From Amycolatopsis balhimycina FH 1894 (GTDB lineage: Bacteria; Actinomycetota; Actinomycetes; Mycobacteriales; Pseudonocardiaceae): a stretch of 64,000 nt of DNA. This document shows positions 40,335 through 49,109 of this stretch, piece after piece. Made by a program: the position numbers and the translations under genes. The notes under the pieces were generated by a model. The model ran no database searches and was not told where the DNA came from. It was given only the letters and a program-made list of their open reading frames with translations. The stretch is taken from NCBI RefSeq assembly GCF_000384295.1, contig NZ_KB913037.1, forward strand, positions 1,221,975-1,285,974. The letters are read 5' to 3'. The first letter of the stretch is position 1; each line of letters starts with the position of its first letter.

Positions 40335-40934
40335 GTGAACGACGGCGTCAGCGCGCTGGCCACGGCCCGGCGGGACGAGTTCGACGTGCTGATCCTCGAC
40401 GTCATGATGCCCGGCGTCGACGGCCTCGGCGTGTGCCGGGTGCTGCGCGCCGAAGGGGATCCCACGCCGATCCTCATGCTCACCGCCCGCGTCGAAACCC
40501 CCGACCGGGTGGCCGGGCTGGACGCCGGGGCCGACGACTACCTGCCCAAGCCGTTCGAGCTCGACGAGCTCCTCGCGCGGCTGCGGGCCCTGCTGCGCCG
40601 CACGTCACCCGAACCGGAGGCGCGGCGCCCGGTCCGGCTCGGGGAGCTCGCGGTCGACCCGGCGGCCCGGCGGGTGTGGTGGCAGGGCACCGAGATCACC
40701 CTGTCGAAAACCGAGTTCGACCTGCTGGAACTGCTCGTGCGCAACGCCGGGATCGTGCTCGACCGGGCCACGATCTACCAGCGCATCTGGGGCTACGAGT
40801 TCGGCGCGGACTCCAAGAACCTCGCCGTCTACATCGGCTACCTGCGGCGCAAGCTCGACCAGGCCGGCGCCGCGGAGCTGATCCACACCGTGCGCGGGGT
40901 GGGCTATTCCGTGCGGCAGGCGCGGCCGGCGTGA
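40335..40934 (+). CDS. OmpR/PhoB-type response regulator lacking the start of its receiver domain
   Basis: 199 aa from GTG 40335. The phospho-acceptor region ([12 protein letters not shown]), TAR and [18 protein letters not shown] are intact, and the winged helix is normal ([39 protein letters not shown]). The N-terminal strand with the acidic DD pair is absent. Upstream in frame, residues like [18 protein letters not shown] extend the receiver to about 40286, but no ATG, GTG or TTG precedes them and no VLVVDD segment appears in any frame. The gene looks 5'-truncated. The GTGA overlap with the kinase gene is retained. Confidence 0.75.
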   Translation: MNDGVSALATARRDEFDVLILDVMMPGVDGLGVCRVLRAEGDPTPILMLTARVETPDRVAGLDAGADDYLPKPFELDELLARLRALLRRTSPEPEARRPVRLGELAVDPAARRVWWQGTEITLSKTEFDLLELLVRNAGIVLDRATIYQRIWGYEFGADSKNLAVYIGYLRRKLDQAGAAELIHTVRGVGYSVRQARPA

Positions 40935-42310
40935 ACCTGCGCAGCAAGCTCGCCATCGCCTTCGCCGGCGTCGGTGCGGCGGCGGCGATCCTCGTCGGGG
41001 TCTTCAGCTACCAGGCCGCGTCCCAGCGCATCAACGCCGAACTCGACCGGTCGCTGCTCACGACCTCGGCGGAAATCGCGGCCGGGGCGACGCAGGTGCT
41101 CGCGCCGAGCCCGGTCACCCGCGGCCCCGATGACGACGACCACGACGAGGCCCAGCCGATGGTGGCGCAGGCGATCGCGCCGGACGGGACCGTCCGCCAG
41201 CTCGGCGGCCGCCCGGTGCCCCTCCCCGTCGGCGGCGACGACCGGACGCTGGCCGCGGCCGGCGTTCTCGCCGACCACCGCTACACGAACTTCACCGCCG
41301 GGCGCGACGACTACCGGGTCATCACCGTGGCCCTCGGGCCCGGCCGCGGCGCCGTCCAGCTCGCCGTCGACGTCGACGAGTCCCGGTACGTCCTGAAGGG
41401 ACTGGCCGCCCGGATCACCGGCGTCAGCGCGCTGGTACTGGCCGTCGCGGCCCTGGCCGGCTGGCTGCTGGCCCGGCAGATCACCCGGCGGCTGGTCCGG
41501 CTGACCGACGTCACCGAACAGGTCAGCGACGGCCGCCTCGACGACGTCGCCGTGCCCACCGGCGGCCGTGACGAGGTGGGCAGGCTCGCCACGTCGTTCG
41601 ACCGGATGCTGGGCCGGCTCGCCGACGCCCGCGCCGACCAGGACCGCCTGGTCCAGGACGCCGCCCACGAGCTGCGGACGCCCCTGACCAGCCTCCGCAC
41701 CAACGCCAGCGTCCTGCGCCGGTTCGCCGAGCTCACCCCCGAATCGCGGGCCCGCCTGCTCGACGACGTCGACGGGGAGACCCGCGAGCTGACCCACCTG
41801 GTCGACGAACTCGTCGAACTGGCCACCCGCCGCTACGAGGCCGAGGAACCGGCGCCGGTGGAGCTGGGCGAGATCGTCGACCGCGCCGCCGAACGCGTCC
41901 GGCGGCGGTGGGGACGCGCCGTCACGGTCGAAACCGACGCGTCCACGCTGACCGGCCAGGCGAAGGCGCTCGAGCGCGCGGTGACGAATCTGCTGGAAAA
42001 CGCGGTCAAGTTCGCGCCCGGCGGCCCGATCGAAGCCGTCGTGCGCGACGGCCGCGTGGAAGTCCTCGACCGCGGCCCCGGCATCGGCGACGACGACGCG
42101 CCCCGGGTGTTCGACCGCTTCCACCGTGCCGACGGCGCCCGCGGCCTGCCGGGTTCCGGGCTCGGGCTGGCCATCGTGCGGGAAATCGCGCTCGCCCACG
42201 GCGGGTCCGTCTTCGCCGGGCCGCGCCCGGGTGGCGGCGCCGTGGTCGGGTTCACCGTCGGTGCCGATCTTCTCTTACCGAACTCTCACCCGGGTCACGT
42301 CGACGGCTAA
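40931..42310 (+). CDS. Sensor histidine kinase (HAMP type)
   Basis: 459 aa from GTG 40931, overlapping the regulator stop by four bases. TM1 ([20 protein letters not shown]) and TM2 ([20 protein letters not shown]) flank an extracytoplasmic sensor part with an acidic DDDDHDE stretch that might bind a cation. HAMP, HisKA ([18 protein letters not shown]) and HATPase motifs ([37 protein letters not shown]) are complete. Its partner is the regulator just upstream. The operon-like arrangement with a ferric-reductase-like protein suggests redox or metal sensing, which is inference. Confidence 0.9.
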   Translation: MNLRSKLAIAFAGVGAAAAILVGVFSYQAASQRINAELDRSLLTTSAEIAAGATQVLAPSPVTRGPDDDDHDEAQPMVAQAIAPDGTVRQLGGRPVPLPVGGDDRTLAAAGVLADHRYTNFTAGRDDYRVITVALGPGRGAVQLAVDVDESRYVLKGLAARITGVSALVLAVAALAGWLLARQITRRLVRLTDVTEQVSDGRLDDVAVPTGGRDEVGRLATSFDRMLGRLADARADQDRLVQDAAHELRTPLTSLRTNASVLRRFAELTPESRARLLDDVDGETRELTHLVDELVELATRRYEAEEPAPVELGEIVDRAAERVRRRWGRAVTVETDASTLTGQAKALERAVTNLLENAVKFAPGGPIEAVVRDGRVEVLDRGPGIGDDDAPRVFDRFHRADGARGLPGSGLGLAIVREIALAHGGSVFAGPRPGGGAVVGFTVGADLLLPNSHPGHVDG

Positions 42311-42357
42311 CCGGGCTCCGGAAGGGTGGATTCCGTAAAGCCATCCCGAGGAGCCCG

Positions 42358-43737
42358 ATGTCCGCCACCGTCGTCACCCGCCGCGCCGCCCGGCCCGCGG
42401 TGCGGGTGTGGTGGCGCGACGCCGCCGGGCTCACGGCCTGGTTCAGCGTGCTGTTCGTGGTCGCGCTCTGGGTGTCCGGCCGCGGCCTGCAGGATCTCGG
42501 CACCGGCTTCTTCACCTCGGCCGGGCGGCTCGCCGGGTTGCTGTCGGCCGACCTCCTGCTCCTGCAGCTGCTGCTCATGGCGCGGATCCCGTGGGTGGAA
42601 CGCGGCTACGGCCAGGACCGGCTCGCCCGGTGGCACCGGATCGCCGGCTTCACGTCGATCACGCTGCTGGCCGCGCACCTGGTGCTCATCACCCTCGGCT
42701 ACGCCGTCACCGACCGGTCGGACGTGCTATCCGAGGCCTGGGCGCTGGTGACGACCTATCCCGGCATGCTCCTGGCGGCCGCCGGGACCGCCGCGCTGGG
42801 CATGGTCGCCGTGACGTCGGTGCGCGCGGCCCGGCGGCGGCTGCGCTACGAGTCCTGGCACCTGCTGCACCTCTACGCCTACCTCGGCGCCGGTCTCGCC
42901 CTGCCGCACCAGCTGTGGACGGGCGCCGACTTCACGGCCTCACCGGTCGCGACCGCGTTCTGGTGGACCGCTTACGCCGCCGCGGCCGGCGCCGTGCTCG
43001 TGTTCCGCGTCGGACGGCCGGTGTGGCTCAACGCGCGGCACCGGCTCGTCGTCGAGCAGGTCGTGCCCGAAGGCCCGGGCGTCGTGTCGGTGTACCTGCG
43101 CGGCCGCGACCTCGACCGGCTGCCCGTCGCGGCGGGCCAGTTCTTCGTCTGGCGGTTCGCCGGGCCCGGCTGGACGCGCGGCAAGCCGTTCTCGCTCTCG
43201 GCCGCGCCGGACGGGCACCGGCTGCGGATCACCGCGAAGGACCTCGGCGAGGGCAGCCGCCGGCCGGCCACCCTGCGCCCCGGCACGCCCGCGCTGTTCG
43301 AAGGCCCGTACGGCCGGCTGACCGAAACTGTCCTCAAAGGACACAAGGTCGCCCTGTTCGCGTCCGGGATCGGGATCACGCCGCTGCGCGCGCTCCTCGA
43401 CGAACTCCCCTACCGCCCCGGTGACGCGGTGCTGTTCCACCGCGCCGGCCGCCCGGAGGACCTGCTCTTCCGCGACGAACTCGAAGAACTCGCCGCCCGC
43501 CGCGGCGTCCGCATCCACTACCTGCTCGGCCACCGCTCGCCCGGCCGCGCGTCCTGGCTGCCCGCCGGGTACGCCCCCGTGCCCGACGAGCAGGTGCTGC
43601 GCCACCTGGTGCCCGGCATCGCCGACCACGACGTCTACGTCTGCGGCCCGGACGGCTGGACCGGCGCCGTGGTCGACAGCGCACGCCGCGCCGGCGTCCC
43701 CGCCGGCCGCGTCCACTCCGAGCGGTTCGCCTGGTAG
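42358..43737 (+). CDS. Ferric-reductase-like flavohaem oxidoreductase
   Basis: 459 aa from ATG 42358 (CCCGAGGAGCCC upstream). The N-terminal half has about six helices with His residues suited to two haems (WHRIAGFTSITLLAAHLVLI, and ESWHLLHLYAYLGAGLALPH). The C-terminal half is a ferredoxin-NADP reductase module: FAD site RGKPFSLSAAP, NAD(P) site FASGIGITPLRALLDEL, and VYVCGPDGW. It should move electrons from NAD(P)H through FAD and haem across the membrane, as in ferric reductases and NADPH oxidases. The next gene encodes an FMN-binding protein that could accept them outside. Confidence 0.9.
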   Translation: MSATVVTRRAARPAVRVWWRDAAGLTAWFSVLFVVALWVSGRGLQDLGTGFFTSAGRLAGLLSADLLLLQLLLMARIPWVERGYGQDRLARWHRIAGFTSITLLAAHLVLITLGYAVTDRSDVLSEAWALVTTYPGMLLAAAGTAALGMVAVTSVRAARRRLRYESWHLLHLYAYLGAGLALPHQLWTGADFTASPVATAFWWTAYAAAAGAVLVFRVGRPVWLNARHRLVVEQVVPEGPGVVSVYLRGRDLDRLPVAAGQFFVWRFAGPGWTRGKPFSLSAAPDGHRLRITAKDLGEGSRRPATLRPGTPALFEGPYGRLTETVLKGHKVALFASGIGITPLRALLDELPYRPGDAVLFHRAGRPEDLLFRDELEELAARRGVRIHYLLGHRSPGRASWLPAGYAPVPDEQVLRHLVPGIADHDVYVCGPDGWTGAVVDSARRAGVPAGRVHSERFAW

Positions 43738-43751
43738 GAAAGGAGACTCCG

Positions 43752-44174
43752 ATGCGCAGGATCGCCATCGCCCTCGCGGCGACCGTGTCCGTCGTCGTGC
43801 TGCTGTTCAGCTACCGCACCAGCACGGACTCCACGCCCGTGGCCACGAGCGGTCCGGCCGAGCCGTCCGGCACCTCGTCCGGGACTTCCGCCGGCGGCGA
43901 CGGGACGTTCACCGGCGACGCCGCCGACACCCGCTACGGACCGGTCCAGGTCCGGATCACCGTCGCCGGCGGCAAGATCACCGACGCCCAGGCCATCGAA
44001 TATCCCCAGGAAAGCGGCCGCGACGTCCGGATCAACTCCACCGCCGTGCCGGCGCTGAACCAGGAGACGCTGCAGGCCCAAAGCGCGCAGATCGACACCG
44101 TCAGCGGCGCCACCTACACCTCCGAGGGCTACCGGCATTCGCTGCAGTCGGCGATCGACCAGGCCCACCGCTGA
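43752..44174 (+). CDS. Exported FMN-binding domain protein
   Basis: 140 aa, ATG 43752 with AAAGGAGACTCCG. A signal anchor (IAIALAATVSVVVLLFSYRT) and a Ser/Thr/Gly linker precede an FMN-binding domain with GPVQVRITVAGGKITDAQ and the flavinylation signature SGATYTSEGYRHSL, where the Thr can carry covalently bound FMN. It follows the ferric-reductase-like gene by 14 bases. Extracytosolic flavin-transfer relays of this type are known. FMN attachment would need an ApbE enzyme, which is not in the window. Confidence 0.9.
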   Translation: MRRIAIALAATVSVVVLLFSYRTSTDSTPVATSGPAEPSGTSSGTSAGGDGTFTGDAADTRYGPVQVRITVAGGKITDAQAIEYPQESGRDVRINSTAVPALNQETLQAQSAQIDTVSGATYTSEGYRHSLQSAIDQAHR

Positions 44175-44201
44175 CCACTTTAACCCTCCACAAAGGACAC
44201 C

Positions 44202-44702
44202 ATGACGACCGTCGACGGCCTGCCCGCCCACATCCTGCTCGTGCACGCGATCGTCGTGCTGCTGCCCCTTTCCGCCCTGCTCCTGGTGCTCACCGCCCTG
44301 TGGCCGGCCGCGCGCGCCAAGCTCGCCGGGCCGAACGCGATCCTGGCGGTGCTGGTGGTGGTCCTCGTCCCGATCACCACCGACGCGGGTGAATGGCTCG
44401 AACGGCGGGTCGCGCGGTCGCCGTTGGTGCGCACCCACACCGAACTCGGCGACACCGCGATCTGGGTGGCGATCCCGGTGGCCGTGCTGGCCCTGCTGGT
44501 GTGGTGGCGGCAGCGGGAGACCGGGACGAAATCCCGCCGCACGTTCCTCGGTCCGGCGTCGAAGGCGGTCACGGTGGTGCTCGCGGTGCTGTCCCTCGCG
44601 GCCGCCGGGGCGGCGGTCTTCGACATCTACCGCATCGGCGACTCCGGCGCCCAAGCCGGCTGGGAGGGCCAGTTCAGCAGCGCACCGGCGGCGGGCCGCT
44701 GA
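44202..44702 (+). CDS. DUF2231-like membrane protein
   Basis: 166 aa from ATG 44202, after a 27-base gap. Helices at VHAIVVLLPLSALLLVLTAL, NAILAVLVVVLVPITTDAGE, a third near TAIWVAIPVAVLALLVWW, and VTVVLAVLSLAAAGAAVFDI. The start LPAHILLVHAIVVLLPL with conserved His is typical of DUF2231 proteins, which may bind haem. It completes a possible four- or five-gene redox operon with the kinase, oxidoreductase and FMN protein. Confidence 0.8.
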   Translation: MTTVDGLPAHILLVHAIVVLLPLSALLLVLTALWPAARAKLAGPNAILAVLVVVLVPITTDAGEWLERRVARSPLVRTHTELGDTAIWVAIPVAVLALLVWWRQRETGTKSRRTFLGPASKAVTVVLAVLSLAAAGAAVFDIYRIGDSGAQAGWEGQFSSAPAAGR

Positions 44703-44817
44703 GCTCGCCGGGGGTTACGGTGGTCGAGCCCGGTCGCGGCCCCGCCGTCGGTGCCCGGCGCGGCGAGGACTTCGGGATTTGCTGGCTCAGGGCCTCGCTC
44801 AAGCGCCTGGCCCCGGC

Positions 44818-45396
44818 TCAGACCCCCTTGATCCGTTCGACGAGCTCGTCGCGGTACTCCCGCACCGCCTGGAACTCCGGTTCGTCGCCGGTCGCCCGCT
44901 TCAACGCGCCTTCCAGGATCTTCAGCCCCTGGCGTTCGTCGCCGCGCGCATCAGCCTGCCTCGCGGCGTTCTCCATGGCTTTGGCGAGCTTGGTCCGCGC
45001 CTCGGGTTCCTTGGCGGCCTTGTGGATCCGGATCCAGTTGCCGCCCGGATCGACGACGGTGAACCCGGTGTACCGGTCGTTGCGCAGCCGCGGCCGGGTC
45101 ATGCGCGGGATGCCGGAGACGAGGAGTTTCCCGTGCACGGACCGCATCCCCGCCGCGAAGGCCTCGAACAACGCGCCGGTGTCCGCCACGATGACCAGGC
45201 ACGTGCTGTACGACTGCGCCGGGTCGTAGCCGTCCATCCCGAAGAAGTGCAGGTTGAGGTCTTCCCGTCGCACCGCGACGTGCGGGTTCGGCCGCGTCTG
45301 CCGATAGGTGATCTCGAAGCCGAGCATCTCGTAGAACGACGCGATCTCGTCGATGGAGGGACAGGGCAGGAGCGGAATGGTCAGTTCGTTCGCCAT
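44818..45396 (-). CDS. VOC-family (glyoxalase/bleomycin-resistance-like) protein
   Basis: 192 aa, with the VOC fold in the first 125 residues: MANELTIPLLPCPSIDEIAS, FYEMLGFEITYRQ, LNLHFFGMDG, and FTVVDPGGNWIRIHK. Metal-ligand-like His and Glu residues are partly present. The C-terminal 65 residues are helical and charged (KLAKAMENAARQADARGDER, FQAVREYRDELVERIKGV), an extension not usual in simple VOC proteins. The substrate is unknown; antibiotic binding or a dioxygenase role are both possible. It is monocistronic on the minus strand. Confidence 0.8.
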   Translation of the reverse strand: MANELTIPLLPCPSIDEIASFYEMLGFEITYRQTRPNPHVAVRREDLNLHFFGMDGYDPAQSYSTCLVIVADTGALFEAFAAGMRSVHGKLLVSGIPRMTRPRLRNDRYTGFTVVDPGGNWIRIHKAAKEPEARTKLAKAMENAARQADARGDERQGLKILEGALKRATGDEPEFQAVREYRDELVERIKGV

Positions 45397-45471
45397 GGCC
45401 CGAAGCTAAGCCCGGACATGCCGAAACGACACCGAGCTATTTGCTCATGCGAACAGCATGGACGCCACCCG

Positions 45472-45512
45472 CCGGCCGCGCCACCCGGGCTGACGCCGGG
45501 TAGCGCGGCCGG
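45472..45512. terminator. Strong GC-rich hairpin downstream of the peptidoglycan-binding gene
   Basis: A 17-base stem with one mismatch (CCGGCCGCGCCACCCGG at 45472-45488 against CCGGGTAGCGCGGCCGG at 45496-45512) encloses a 7-base loop. It lies 63 bases beyond the stop of the minus-strand gene at 45576 and before the VOC gene. There is no T-tract, as is common for terminators in this GC range. It could also insulate the VOC promoter. Confidence 0.5.
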
Positions 45513-45575
45513 ACCCCCATGAGAGCCGGCCTTACGGCACGGCACGCGATTTCGCTCAGCCGGCGGGCGCCGCGA

Positions 45576-45977
45576 TCACTGGAAGACGCTCGACGCGGGC
45601 GGGCACAGGTTCAGCCAGCGGCCGGTGTCGTTGAAGAGGTCCGTCTCGCCCGTCTGCCTCGCGATACGGCGGACGTTGTTGACGTCCTGGAACATCACGT
45701 GACCGGTGATCGGGCCCACCCGGCCGTCGTCGTCGACCCCCATCCGCCGCTGGTAGGTCTTCACGCCGCGCTCGGTGTTGCCGCCGAAGTCCGAGTCCTC
45801 CCCTTTGGGACCGACGCTGATCCCGTTGTAGGTGTGCACGACGTGCTGGACACACCACACCGCTTGTCCGTTGTTCCCCCGCACGATGTCCGCGAACGCG
45901 GCCGTGGCGGAAACCGCCAGCATCCCGGCCGCGAGGACCCCGATCGTCGCTCCCCGTCCGGCCTGCCTCCACTGCAT
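45576..45977 (-). CDS. Secreted peptidoglycan-binding-domain protein
   Basis: 133 aa from ATG 45977, with AAAGGGGAGAG upstream. A signal peptide (GATIGVLAAGMLAVSATAAFA) precedes a single PG_binding_1-like domain (GNNGQAVWCVQHVVHTYNG, FGGNTERGVKTYQRRMGVDDDGRVGPIT). Two or three Cys residues may form disulphides. No catalytic domain is attached, so it may be a wall-binding or inhibitory protein. It is divergent from the STAND regulator at 46182. Confidence 0.8.
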   Translation of the reverse strand: MQWRQAGRGATIGVLAAGMLAVSATAAFADIVRGNNGQAVWCVQHVVHTYNGISVGPKGEDSDFGGNTERGVKTYQRRMGVDDDGRVGPITGHVMFQDVNNVRRIARQTGETDLFNDTGRWLNLCPPASSVFQ

Positions 45978-46181
45978 GACTCTCCCCTTTCGTTGCGGCG
46001 ATTGCGGCATCGGAAGATTGCCGGCACCCAGCCTCCGACGGCGTGCCGGGCGCCGGGGCGATTCCGACCGAACCCGAACGCGGGGTCAGGGCGTCTGGCT
46101 GCGCGAAGGACACGGGGAGGACGGCCGGGTGACGGGCCCGGTCATCGTCGTCCCCGACACGACGACGTGGGGGCGGACACC

Positions 46182-48782
46182 ATGGACGAACCGGCCAGAG
46201 ACGGGTATTCCGCGGTCACCTTCACCGCGCCACCCGCCCCGGGCGCCGCCACCACCCTCGACGAGCTCGTCGACCGGTTGCGGCTGCTGAAGTCCTGGGC
46301 CGGTTCCCCGTCCTACGAGACCATCAAGGAGCGGGTCAACCAGGAGTGGACCGCCTCGGGCCGGCCGGCGAGCGAGCTGGCGGGCAAGACCACCGTCGTG
46401 GACCTCTTCCGGTCCGGCCGGCGCCGGGTGAACACCGATCTGATCGTGGCGGTGGTCCGGGCACTGCACCCGGACGCGGGCTACGCGGCTCAATGGCACC
46501 AGGCGCTCCGTGTCATCGGCGGGGAAAGCACGGCGGCGGCCCAGGTCCGGGTCCAGGACGCCCTGCCGCGGGACATCGCCGAGTTCACCGGCCGCGCCGC
46601 CGAGCTCGAGGAGCTCGGCCGGCTCCTGGGCGACCAGGACGGTGGCGCGGTGGTGATCTCCGCGATCGAGGGCATGGCCGGCGTCGGCAAGACGCTGCTC
46701 GCCGTCCACGCCGGCCATCTGCTCAGCCGGCGGCAGCCGTTCGACCGGGTGCTGTTCGCCAACCTGCGCGGCTTCCACCCCGACCCGGCCCAGCCACCCG
46801 CCTCCCCGGCCGCCGTCCTCGACGGCTTTCTCCGCCTGCTCGGCGTGTCCGGGCAGGAGATCCCGCACGCACCGGACGCCCGCCGCACGCTCTACCGCAA
46901 GCTGCTCAGCGGCATCCGCGCCCTGGTCGTGCTGGACAACGCCGCGGACGCCGCCCAGGTCCGGCCGCTGCTCCCCGGCTCCGCCGGCTGCGTCACCCTG
47001 GTCACCAGCCGGCGCAGCCTCGCCGAGCTGCACCCGGCGGTCCACCTCGAAGTGGACGTGTTCGCCCCCGCCGAGGCCGTCCGGTTCCTGCGCCGGGCCG
47101 CACCCCACGTCCCGGTCGGCGACGACGCCCAGGCCGCCACCCGGATCGCCGAACGCTGCGGGCACCTGCCACTGGCCCTCGGGCTCGTCGCCGGGCACCT
47201 GCGCGCCAAACCCGGCTGGACGCTGACCGATCACGCCGACTGGCTCGACGAACGCCACCGGGACCGGCGCCTGGACACCGGCGTCGAACTCGCCCTACAG
47301 CTGTCCTACCGGGACCTGCCGCCCGACCGGCAGCGCCTGCTGCGGCTGCTGGCCCTGCACCCCGGCCAGGACGTGGACGCCTACGCCGCCGCGGCTCTGG
47401 CCGGCACCGGCCTCGGCACCGCCCGCACCCATCTGCGCCACCTGCGCGACGACCACCTGCTGCAGGAGATCACGCCCGGCCGGTACACCTTCCACGACCT
47501 GGTGCGCGTCCACGCCACCACCCGGGCCCACGACGAAGACCGCCCGGCCGACCGCCGCACCGCGCTCACCCGCCTCTTCGACCACTACCTCGCCGCCACC
47601 ACCACGGCCATGAACACCCTGCACCCCGCGCAGGCCCACCAGCGCCCGCGGGTCGCCCCGGCCGGCACCCCGGCCCCGCCGCTGAGCGACCCGGACGACG
47701 CCCGCGCCTGGCTGGACGCCGAACGCCCCACGCTGGTCGCCGTCTCCGCCCACACCGCCACCCACGGCTGGCCGGCCCACACCGTCCGGCTCTCCCGCGT
47801 GCTGCACCGCTACCTCCAGGGCGGCCACCACACCGACGCCGTGGCCGTGCACGGCCACGCCCACCAAGCCGCCCGGCAGACCGGCGACCCGGCCGAGCAG
47901 GCGCACGCGCTGACCGACCTCGGCGTCGCCCACTGGCGACTGGGCAGGCACGAGGAGGCGACCGAGTACCTCCGGCAGGCCATGGAGCTGTTCCGGCGGA
48001 CCACGGACGCGGCCGGCCAGGCCCGCACGCTCAACAGCCTCGGCATCATCGCGGACCTCTCCGGGCACTGCCAGACGGCCGTCGAGCACTACGCGACGGC
48101 GTTGTCCCTGCTGCGCCGGACCGGCGACCGGGACAGTGAAGCCCGCACGCTGACCAACCTCAGCATCGTCGAGGGGCGGCTGGGCCGCCATCGGTCGGCG
48201 GCGGGCCACTGCACCCAGGCATTGGTCCTGGCCCGCCGGATCGGCGACCGGGACAGCGAGGCCCACGCGCTGAACAACCTCGGTGACGTCGAGCTCCGGT
48301 CGGGGCGGGCCCTGCCGGCGGGCCGCCACCTCCGGCAGGCACTGGCGCTCTTCCGGCAACTCGGCAACCGCAGCGGCGAAGCCTGGACGCTGGACCTGCT
48401 CGGGACGTTCCACCTCCGCCGCGGCAAGCAGGCCGAAGCCGCCGAATGCCACGAGCGGGCCCTCGCGATCTTCCGCGACACCGGCGACCGGGACGGCGAG
48501 GCGTCGGCGCTCAACAGCCGTGGCGAAGCCGCGAACACCACCGGCCACCCCGCCGACGCGCTCACCCACCACACGGCCGCCCACGCCATCGCCACCGAGA
48601 TCGACGCGCGCGAACAGCAGGCCCGCGCCCACACCGGCCTCGGCCGCGCCCACCACGCCCTCGGCCGGCCGGACCAGGCCCGTGAGCACTACCGGCAGGC
48701 ACTCGACCTCTACACCGCCCTCGGCACGCCCGAAGCCGACGAGGTCCGTGCCCACCTCGGCACTCTCGCCTCCAGCCGGTGA
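46182..48782 (+). CDS. STAND (NB-ARC) regulator with C-terminal TPR repeats
   Basis: 866 aa from ATG 46182. The N-terminal 110 residues (LDELVDRLRLLKSWAG, TTVVDLFRSGRRRVNTDLIV) resemble the helix-turn-helix-like domain found before NB-ARC modules in actinomycete AfsR-type proteins. NB-ARC follows: P-loop IEGMAGVGKTLLAVHAG, Walker B-like RALVVLDNAADAAQV, and RCGHLPLALGLVAG. From about residue 560 to the end lie six or seven TPRs, several starting with GDRDSEA or GDRDGEA. STAND proteins switch on ATP binding and assemble after signal recognition by the TPRs. Some relatives act in regulation, others in antiphage defence; no effector is fused here. Confidence 0.88.
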   Translation: MDEPARDGYSAVTFTAPPAPGAATTLDELVDRLRLLKSWAGSPSYETIKERVNQEWTASGRPASELAGKTTVVDLFRSGRRRVNTDLIVAVVRALHPDAGYAAQWHQALRVIGGESTAAAQVRVQDALPRDIAEFTGRAAELEELGRLLGDQDGGAVVISAIEGMAGVGKTLLAVHAGHLLSRRQPFDRVLFANLRGFHPDPAQPPASPAAVLDGFLRLLGVSGQEIPHAPDARRTLYRKLLSGIRALVVLDNAADAAQVRPLLPGSAGCVTLVTSRRSLAELHPAVHLEVDVFAPAEAVRFLRRAAPHVPVGDDAQAATRIAERCGHLPLALGLVAGHLRAKPGWTLTDHADWLDERHRDRRLDTGVELALQLSYRDLPPDRQRLLRLLALHPGQDVDAYAAAALAGTGLGTARTHLRHLRDDHLLQEITPGRYTFHDLVRVHATTRAHDEDRPADRRTALTRLFDHYLAATTTAMNTLHPAQAHQRPRVAPAGTPAPPLSDPDDARAWLDAERPTLVAVSAHTATHGWPAHTVRLSRVLHRYLQGGHHTDAVAVHGHAHQAARQTGDPAEQAHALTDLGVAHWRLGRHEEATEYLRQAMELFRRTTDAAGQARTLNSLGIIADLSGHCQTAVEHYATALSLLRRTGDRDSEARTLTNLSIVEGRLGRHRSAAGHCTQALVLARRIGDRDSEAHALNNLGDVELRSGRALPAGRHLRQALALFRQLGNRSGEAWTLDLLGTFHLRRGKQAEAAECHERALAIFRDTGDRDGEASALNSRGEAANTTGHPADALTHHTAAHAIATEIDAREQQARAHTGLGRAHHALGRPDQAREHYRQALDLYTALGTPEADEVRAHLGTLASSR

Positions 48783-48860
48783 CCTGGACGAAGCCTCTTC
48801 CGTCCCTTGCGGACATTCGTGGCGGAGCTCAGGTCCTCTGTGGACGAGCGGCGGATTCCG

Positions 48861-49013
48861 TTACGCCGTCCGGCCCAGCGTCCAAGCCGCCACCGGGCGC
48901 GGTTCGGCGGGCGCGCCGAGCTTGGTGCCTTTGCGATAGCCGCCGAAGATCATGGCGAGCACCAGGATGGCGAGGAAGATCACCAGGACCCACAGCCACA
49001 GGGACTTGCGCAC
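48861..49013 (-). CDS. Single-helix membrane mini-protein (50 aa)
   Basis: GTG 49013 with GGGAGACGTC upstream. One helix (WLWVLVIFLAILVLAMIFGG) is followed by a short basic tail (YRKGTKLGAPAEPR). Very similar 40-60-residue one-helix proteins occur widely in Pseudonocardiaceae as I recall. It is divergent from the DUF4230 gene with a 96-base shared region. Function unknown. Confidence 0.6.
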   Translation of the reverse strand: MRKSLWLWVLVIFLAILVLAMIFGGYRKGTKLGAPAEPRPVAAWTLGRTA

Positions 49014-49109
49014 GACGTCTCCCGTCGTCAGAGAGCTGGCCACGCGGACCAGAGCACCGTACATCCGCCCGCCGCTTAACCCGGCGGCGGTGTGGGTATT
49101 CCTCCCGGC

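Noticed and set aside
40141..40338. A 65-codon frame beginning in the hairpin element
   Set aside because: It has no ribosome site, and the start is part of a repeat that also gives similar peptides at 51305. The C-terminal part is out of frame with the receiver domain.
46182..48782. SARP-type antibiotic pathway activator
   Set aside because: There is no OmpR-like winged helix or BTAD domain at the N-terminus; only NB-ARC and TPR parts are shared with AfsR, and no biosynthetic gene cluster is nearby.
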